In this document: in pieces, positions 22,420 through 27,006 of the stretch
How the letters are laid out: each line of letters starts with the position of its first letter
How positions within the stretch are numbered: the first letter of the stretch is position 1
Source of the DNA: Nitrospirota bacterium
GTDB lineage: Bacteria > NPL-UPA2 > JAADIA01
NCBI GenBank assembly: GCA_013151555.1
Contig: JAADIA010000040.1
Location: 1 to 27,006 of the forward strand
Direction: 5' to 3'
DNA: 27,006 nt
Notes under the pieces: model-generated
Databases searched by the model: none
Told to the model about the DNA's origin: nothing
Seen by the model: only the letters and a program-made list of their open reading frames with translations
Translations under genes and position numbers: made by a program

Positions 22420-23139
22420 ATGTCCGAATGGGCAATAGAGATAGAAGGTTTAACCAAATCGTTTGGGCATCACTTTGCTCTTAAAGGGGTCGATTTAAAG
22501 GTAGGGAAAGGCGAGTTTCTGACTATCTTTGGACCCAATGGAGCGGGGAAGACTACTCTTATCAGAATTCTCTCTACTCTGACCAAGTCTACCTCGGGAA
22601 ACCTCCGGGTGGCGGGATTCAGTCCGGATGAGGGAGAAGAACTCCGCCGCCGGATTGGAGTCATCTCTCATCAAACTTTTCTCTATAATAATTTGACTGC
22701 TTATGAAAATATAAAGTTCTATGGACGAATGTATGATGTAGATAATTTAGAGCAGCGAGTGGAAGAAGTTATTGAAGAAGTAGGCCTGACTTCGCGAATG
22801 CATGAGTTAGTGAGAACCTTTTCCCGGGGGATGCAGCAGCGTCTTTCCATTGCCCGGTCTCTGGTTCATCATCCGACGGTGCTTTTTCTCGATGAACCTT
22901 ATACCGGTTTGGACCAACATGCCGCCAGAATCTTCAACAATCTTCTGGAAGGACTTCATACCGGAGAGAGAGCCATAATTATGACTACTCATGATCTCTC
23001 CCGGGGGTTGGAGATAGGAGACTGTGTAGCTATCCTGGTGTCCGGAAAGATTGTTTATCACGAAGAAATTGAAAAAGTTAAGCGGGAGACCTTTGAAAAG
23101 ACCTATTTTGCCTATGTGGATGAAGAACGGGAGAAATAG
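22420..23139 (+). CDS. ccmA: Heme exporter ATP-binding protein CcmA
   Basis: ABC ATPase of the CcmABC complex. 239 residues with Walker A GPNGAGKTTL (about 38-47), Q-loop near SHQTFLYNN, signature FSRGMQQRLSIARSL (about 134-148), Walker B VLFLDEPYTGLD (about 154-165) and switch His in MTTHDLSRGL (about 189-198). ABC type is certain; the CcmA assignment rests on similarity of the fold and on linkage to ccmB-H. The start is ATG 22420 with only a weak ribosome site, after a repeat-bearing 252-bp gap. It is separated from ccmB by about 5.8 kb, unlike the common ccmAB order. Confidence 0.85.
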   Translation: MSEWAIEIEGLTKSFGHHFALKGVDLKVGKGEFLTIFGPNGAGKTTLIRILSTLTKSTSGNLRVAGFSPDEGEELRRRIGVISHQTFLYNNLTAYENIKFYGRMYDVDNLEQRVEEVIEEVGLTSRMHELVRTFSRGMQQRLSIARSLVHHPTVLFLDEPYTGLDQHAARIFNNLLEGLHTGERAIIMTTHDLSRGLEIGDCVAILVSGKIVYHEEIEKVKRETFEKTYFAYVDEEREK

Positions 23140-23432
23140 CTGTTTTAATTGTCCTCCGGGGCAACTAGAACTGTTCTAAAAAACAACCGGATATTGAAAG
23201 AAATGAATATTAACTAATCCTTTATCAAAAAATATCCTACCACAAAGTAATTTCTTCGGAAAGAAAAGAGTCCTTTTACCTTAACATCCTTCTTTGTCTG
23301 GTTTTGGAAGAAAGTTCGCGGGATATCTTATATTATCTTCTTCCGATAGCTTCTCTTTCTCTTGTTGGTTGTTGCATCTCCGGGAGCACTTGACAAGGAG
23401 AAAATTGCAAAGATACCATTCCGCCTTAAGGA
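23140..23432. other. Non-coding gap before the mnmG promoter
   Basis: About 290 bp without a supported gene. A TTGACA at 23391 without a good -10 lies about 40 bp before the real promoter. No strong terminator was found after ccmA. A short open frame across 23294-23542 overlaps the promoter and the start of mnmG and is not credible. Confidence 0.5.
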
Positions 23433-23461
23433 TTGACACCTCAACCTTTAGTTGCTATAAT
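23433..23461 (+). promoter_or_regulatory. Consensus sigma-70 promoter of mnmG
   Basis: TTGACA (23433-23438) and TATAAT (23456-23461) with exactly 17 nt between them match the consensus in all 12 positions. The predicted start near 23468 leaves a leader of about 35 nt before the TTG at 23503. Confidence 0.93.
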
Positions 23462-23502
23462 TCGACGGGGAAAAGGTTTGTAAGAGGAACGAGGAGACGA
23501 AT

Positions 23503-25380
23503 TTGCCAGCTTATTCTGACCGGTATGAGATTATCGTTGTAGGAGGGGGCCATGCGGGCTGTGAGGCGGCCCTGGCTTCAGCTCGGATGGGGAGGAAAAC
23601 TCTTCTTCTGACGATGAATCTGGATACTATTGCTCTCATGTCTTGCAATCCGGCTGTTGGCGGTTTAGCCAAAGGGCAGTTGGTTAAAGAGATTGATGCC
23701 CTTGGCGGGGAGATGGGGAAAGCTGTTGATTCTGCGGGTATCCAGTTCCGCATTTTGAATATGGGAAAGGGTCCTGCTGTCCGTTCCTCAAGGGCTCAGG
23801 TGGACCGGCAAGTTTACCGGCTTTATATGAAATCCGTCCTGGAGGACCAGCCGAACTTAAGCTTGAGACAGGGAGTAGTGGAGAAAATTCTTACGGAGAA
23901 GAAAATTGTCCGGGGGGTGGAGACTAATCTCAAAGAGAAATGGTTTTGCAAAGCTCTGATTATCACCCCGGGAACATTTTTTAATGGACTAATTCACATC
24001 GGCCTCCGTAGTTTTCCCGGCGGGAGGATAGGAGACTTTCCCTCGCGGCAGCTTCCTTCATCTTTAAAGGAATTAGGATTGCGGATGGGGAGGTTTAAAA
24101 CGGGAACTTGTCCTCGTCTGGATGGGAAGAGTATCGACTTTTCTAAGATGGCCGTTCAGAAGGGAGATGAAAGACCGCTTCCCTTCTCTTTCTCCACCCC
24201 GAGCATAGATAGAGAACAACTTCCCTGTTACCTTGTCTACACCAATCTCCGTACCCACCGGATAATTAGGAACAATCTGGACAGTTCTCCTCTTTACACG
24301 GGAGCGATAAAGGCTACGGGAGTAAGATATTGTCCTTCTATTGAGGACAAATTGGTAAAATTTCCTGACAAAGACAACCATCAGATATTCCTGGAACCGG
24401 AGGGTCGAAACACCGGAGAATTTTATCCTAATGGACTCTCCACCAGTTTACCGGTAGATATCCAGTTAAAAATGCTCCGGACCATTGAAGGGTTGGAAAA
24501 AGTGGAGATAACCCGTCCCGGTTATGGTATTGAACATGACTATGTGAAACCCACGCAGCTGCAGCCTACTTTAGAAACCAAGACGGTTAAAAACCTTTAT
24601 TTGGCCGGGCAGATTAATGGGACTACCGGTTACGAGGAAGCCGCGGCTCAGGGACTTATGGCGGGGATAAATGCTGTCTTAGCTGTAAAGAGGAGGGAAC
24701 CATTTATCCTGGACCGTTCGGAAGCTTACATTGGAGTTCTCATAGATGATTTGGTTACCAAAGGAACGAATGAACCCTACCGCATGTTTACTTCCCGGGC
24801 CGAATATCGTTTGCTCTTACGGGAAGATAATGCCGACTTAAGGTTGCGGAAGAAAGGCTACCGGATAGGACTAATCGGGGAAGAAGAATTTAAGAAGGTG
24901 GAGGAGAAAAGGAAGAACATCACGAGAGAAATTAACCGGCTTAAAAAGGCAAGGGTCAATCCCACTCCCGTTGTTAACCGGAAGCTCCGGGGATTGGAGA
25001 GTTCTCCTTTGAAGCATAGTCTGACCCTGGATGAACTCCTCCGCCGCCCCGAGATTTCTTACCCGGATTTGATGGGTTTTGAGAAAGGAAAGGCGCGCAA
25101 GGTTGCCCCCGAGGTGGCTCGGCAAGTGGAGATCCTGATTAAATATGAGAATTATATGCTGAGAGAAGCGCAGGAGGTAGAGAGGTTCCGGAAGATGGAA
25201 ACGGTAAAAATCCCGGCTGATTTCGATTTCCAGATTATCAAGGGACTTTCTCACGAAGCAAGAGAAAAATTGTTGAGGATAAAACCTCTCTCTCTGGGAC
25301 AGGCTTCCCGTATCTCCGGGATTACTCCGGCGACTATTTCCATTCTCATGGTTCATCTGAAAAGAAGAGGGCTGATTTGA
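23503..25380 (+). CDS. mnmG: tRNA uridine-34 carboxymethylaminomethyl modification enzyme MnmG
   Basis: FAD-dependent subunit that, with MnmE, installs the (carboxymethyl)aminomethyl group on wobble U34 of certain tRNAs; cytoplasmic. 625 residues, the usual length. Landmarks are the FAD dinucleotide fold [14 protein letters not shown] (about 9-22), [13 protein letters not shown] (about 46-58), [12 protein letters not shown] (about 88-99), [19 protein letters not shown] (about 366-384) and [16 protein letters not shown] (about 429-444). The start is TTG 23503 with GAGGAG 7 nt upstream. Driven by the consensus promoter at 23433. Its stop overlaps the next start by 3 nt. Confidence 0.97.
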   Translation: MPAYSDRYEIIVVGGGHAGCEAALASARMGRKTLLLTMNLDTIALMSCNPAVGGLAKGQLVKEIDALGGEMGKAVDSAGIQFRILNMGKGPAVRSSRAQVDRQVYRLYMKSVLEDQPNLSLRQGVVEKILTEKKIVRGVETNLKEKWFCKALIITPGTFFNGLIHIGLRSFPGGRIGDFPSRQLPSSLKELGLRMGRFKTGTCPRLDGKSIDFSKMAVQKGDERPLPFSFSTPSIDREQLPCYLVYTNLRTHRIIRNNLDSSPLYTGAIKATGVRYCPSIEDKLVKFPDKDNHQIFLEPEGRNTGEFYPNGLSTSLPVDIQLKMLRTIEGLEKVEITRPGYGIEHDYVKPTQLQPTLETKTVKNLYLAGQINGTTGYEEAAAQGLMAGINAVLAVKRREPFILDRSEAYIGVLIDDLVTKGTNEPYRMFTSRAEYRLLLREDNADLRLRKKGYRIGLIGEEEFKKVEEKRKNITREINRLKKARVNPTPVVNRKLRGLESSPLKHSLTLDELLRRPEISYPDLMGFEKGKARKVAPEVARQVEILIKYENYMLREAQEVERFRKMETVKIPADFDFQIIKGLSHEAREKLLRIKPLSLGQASRISGITPATISILMVHLKRRGLI

Positions 25381-26075
25381 AGATAGAAAGGACTTTTGAA
25401 GGGGAAGAAAAAAACTATATCGCTCTGCGGAATTTTGCCTTTGACCAGGGGGTTGCCCTATTTGGAGTAGCTGATGTCAGACAGTTGAGAGAAGAATTTT
25501 TTGCTTTATCCCAACCGGTTATAGAAAGACTGAATTACGGAATCTCCCTGGCGGTTAGACTCTCTGATGCCGTAATTGAGGGGATCGAAGATAGACCTAC
25601 CAAGCTATATTTCTATCATTATCGCCAGCTTAACCTTTCCCTTGATCAGCTTGCTCTGCGGATAACCGACTTTATCCAGAAAGAAGGCGGGCGGGCTTTG
25701 CCTATAGCGTCTTCTCAGATTATAGACTGGGAAAAACAAAAAGGGCATCTGAGCCACAAGAAAGTAGCTGTTGAGGCCGGCCTGGGCTGGATAGGGAGGA
25801 ACAATCTTCTGGTTAACTCCCGGTTCGGGTCCCGGATCAGGTTGGTTACCATCCTGACTGATTTTCCTTTAAAAACCGGTCCGCGAGAAGGGCTTGGTTG
25901 TGGAGACTGTAAAGCTTGTATCGCCGTTTGTCCGGCAGGAGCTATCAAGGAAAGAAAGGAAGACTTTGACCATTTATCCTGCTACCGACAGTTGGACTGT
26001 TTCAGGAAAAAATGTCGTATCGGACACCATATTTGCGGTATCTGTGTTAAGGCTTGCAAAATGAAAAACTTGTAA
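25377..26075 (+). CDS. QueG-like iron-sulfur protein (epoxyqueuosine reductase family), short form
   Basis: 232 residues. The central part matches the epoxyqueuosine reductase family: [23 protein letters not shown] (about 124-146, in parts) and [11 protein letters not shown]. An iron-sulfur motif [12 protein letters not shown] (about 181-192) and a second cysteine set (C210, C214, C219 and CGICVKAC, 225-232-type spacing) suggest two 4Fe-4S clusters. QueG is usually 300-380 residues with C-terminal HEAT repeats, which are missing here, so it may be a QueG relative of different function. The start is TTG 25377, overlapping the mnmG stop (TTGA), so expression is coupled to that tRNA-modification gene, in keeping with a role in wobble-base modification. 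Confidence 0.75.
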   Translation: MKIERTFEGEEKNYIALRNFAFDQGVALFGVADVRQLREEFFALSQPVIERLNYGISLAVRLSDAVIEGIEDRPTKLYFYHYRQLNLSLDQLALRITDFIQKEGGRALPIASSQIIDWEKQKGHLSHKKVAVEAGLGWIGRNNLLVNSRFGSRIRLVTILTDFPLKTGPREGLGCGDCKACIAVCPAGAIKERKEDFDHLSCYRQLDCFRKKCRIGHHICGICVKACKMKNL

Positions 26076-26084
26076 AATAAAAAT

Positions 26085-26113
26085 TTGACAGGGGTCTTTT
26101 TTCATGATACTAT
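26085..26113 (+). promoter_or_regulatory. Sigma-70 promoter of the coiled-coil protein gene
   Basis: TTGACA (26085-26090), 17-nt spacer, TACTAT (26108-26113). The -35 is perfect and the -10 has 5 of 6 consensus bases. The start codon at 26151 is 37 nt downstream, with AAAAGGAGGGG as ribosome site. Confidence 0.85.
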
Positions 26114-26150
26114 TCTTGATTAATCAATTAGATAAAAGGAGGGGTTTATT

Positions 26151-27006
26151 ATGCTCACCGGCAAGGTTGAGAGAAACGTTTTTCGGAGGTTCGGGGTTTG
26201 TGTTTTTCTGGGGATAGCTTTTGTCTGGATTTTTTCTTCCTTTACCCTCACTGCTCAAGCGGGAGGGAAAACCTTCACGGAGTATTTTGAGACGGGAAAA
26301 GTCTATCTTAAGGAAGGAAAATTTGAAGAGGCTGCTAAAGAATTGAAGGAATCTCTGCGTCTTAATCCTCGTCTTGATGAGATAGATAAACAGTTAGCTA
26401 AAGAGACGCAAGCTCGTTTAGAGAAGGTAAATGTTGGATTAAAGAAGATCGCGGAGGAGAGACGTTACCAGGAGGAAAAAGAAGCTGCGAAGAAGAGAAT
26501 AAAAGAAGAAAAAGCGGCTAAACTGCAAGCTGCGAAGGAGAAGAGAGAAAGATTAGTTCAGGAGAAGAAAGCAGCAGCGTTAGCGGAGAAGCAGCGACGG
26601 GATAAGCTAGTTGCTCAGAAACGTGCTGAGGAGTTAAAGAAACGGGAAGAGTTGAAGAAGAGCCGGGAAGAAGCAAGCAAAGAGATTGGCGGCGGAGAAG
26701 AGAGCTAAGAAACGAGCCTGGATTAAAGCTGAAAGGCAGAAGGCTAAGGAGTTGGCCGCTCGCAAGAAGGCGGAGAAGGAAGCCTTGAGATTAAAAGAGA
26801 AAAAGGAAGCGAAACGTCTGGCAGAAGAGAAGAAAGCGGCAGCGTTAGCGAAGAAAGAAGAATCCAGACGTTTAGCTGAGAAGAAAGCAAAGGAGAAGAA
26901 AGCGGCAGCGTTAGTGGAGAAGCAGCGACGGGATAAGCTAGTTGCTCAGAAACGTGCTGAGGAGTTAAAGAAACGGGAAGAGTTGAAGAAGAGCCGGGAA
27001 GAAGCA
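26151..27006 (+). CDS. Exported TPR/coiled-coil Lys-Glu-Ala-rich protein, frameshifted and cut by the window end
   Basis: An N-terminal hydrophobic segment (about 14-36, AQA-GG) suggests export. One TPR-like unit (YFETGKVYLKEGKFEEAAKELKESLRLNP, about 44-72, in parts) is followed by a long highly charged helix of Lys, Glu, Ala and Arg, TolA-like in composition. The frame ends at 26708 after GGGEES, but the neighbouring frame carries on the same helix (KRLAAEKRAKKRAW...) to the window edge. Removing one GCAA of the tandem GCAAGCAA (26673-26680) restores one continuous frame. A 114-bp direct repeat (26562 and 26893) then has a period of 327 bp, a multiple of three. So the gene is probably intact in its ancestor, and the break is a slippage mutation or sequencing error. 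Function unknown; possibly an envelope-spanning structural protein. Confidence 0.75.
26562..27006 (+). repeat. Long direct repeat within the coiled-coil gene
   Basis: Positions 26562-26675 recur at 26893-27006 with only two mismatches over 114 bp, reaching the last base of the window, so the repeat probably continues. The offset is 331 bp; without the extra GCAA in the spacer it would be 327 bp (109 codons). It encodes a repeated helical block starting EKKAAAL and ending KKSREEA. Confidence 0.9.

Noticed and set aside
23294-23542. Plus-strand frame before mnmG
   Set aside because: It covers the consensus promoter and the mnmG start in another frame and has no ribosome site or domain.
26709-27006. 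Separate gene after the stop at 26708
   Set aside because: The downstream frame continues the same helical composition and contains the second copy of the 114-bp repeat, so it is the same gene after a 4-bp insertion.

Overview
The window most likely comes from an uncultured, Gram-negative, anaerobic or metal-reducing bacterium. It encodes two proteins with lipobox signal peptides, a long outer-membrane beta-barrel, a sigma-54 activator, an alternative (siroheme-type) heme synthase and a Desulfovibrio/archaeal-like cytochrome c maturation system. I cannot name the phylum from sequence alone; intergenic palindromes of the CCTGCCTGC type hint at a little-studied candidate phylum, but that is only an impression. 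All convincing genes lie on the + strand.

Region 1 (1-13236) is a cytochrome island. It opens with the 3' part of an NtrC-type sigma-54 activator. Two perfect -24/-12 promoters follow, one in front of a pentaheme cytochrome and one in front of a lone receiver protein. Next come two tandem tetraheme cytochromes, a six-bladed NHL lipoprotein, a pentaheme lipoprotein, a 646-residue outer-membrane beta-barrel, a second NHL protein, a cytochrome with 11 CXXCH plus one CX3CH motif, a membrane-anchored heptaheme cytochrome and a small HAMP membrane protein. Six cytochromes carry 37 predicted heme sites. The set looks like a porin-cytochrome conduit for extracellular electron transfer, possibly with filament-forming tetraheme subunits.

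Region 2 (13237-23139) supplies the heme and attaches it: hemB, a frameshifted ahbD-like radical SAM gene, then ccmB, C, D, E, F, a variant ccmH, two CcmI-like proteins and ccmA last. CcmE has the cysteine (CxxxY) heme site of System I*, yet a CcmH-like protein is also present.

Region 3 (23140-27006) is housekeeping: a consensus sigma-70 promoter, mnmG, an overlapping short QueG-like iron-sulfur protein, then a TPR/coiled-coil Lys-Glu-Ala-rich protein that is frameshifted and runs off the window.

Two themes cut across the regions. Most operon gaps hold inverted pairs of short simple-sequence motifs from several unrelated families, and two of these invade coding sequence (hemB, the ccmF tail). 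Two genes are broken by 4-bp changes in tandem tetranucleotides (AACG in ahbD, GCAA in the coiled-coil gene), which are either slippage mutations or sequencing errors.
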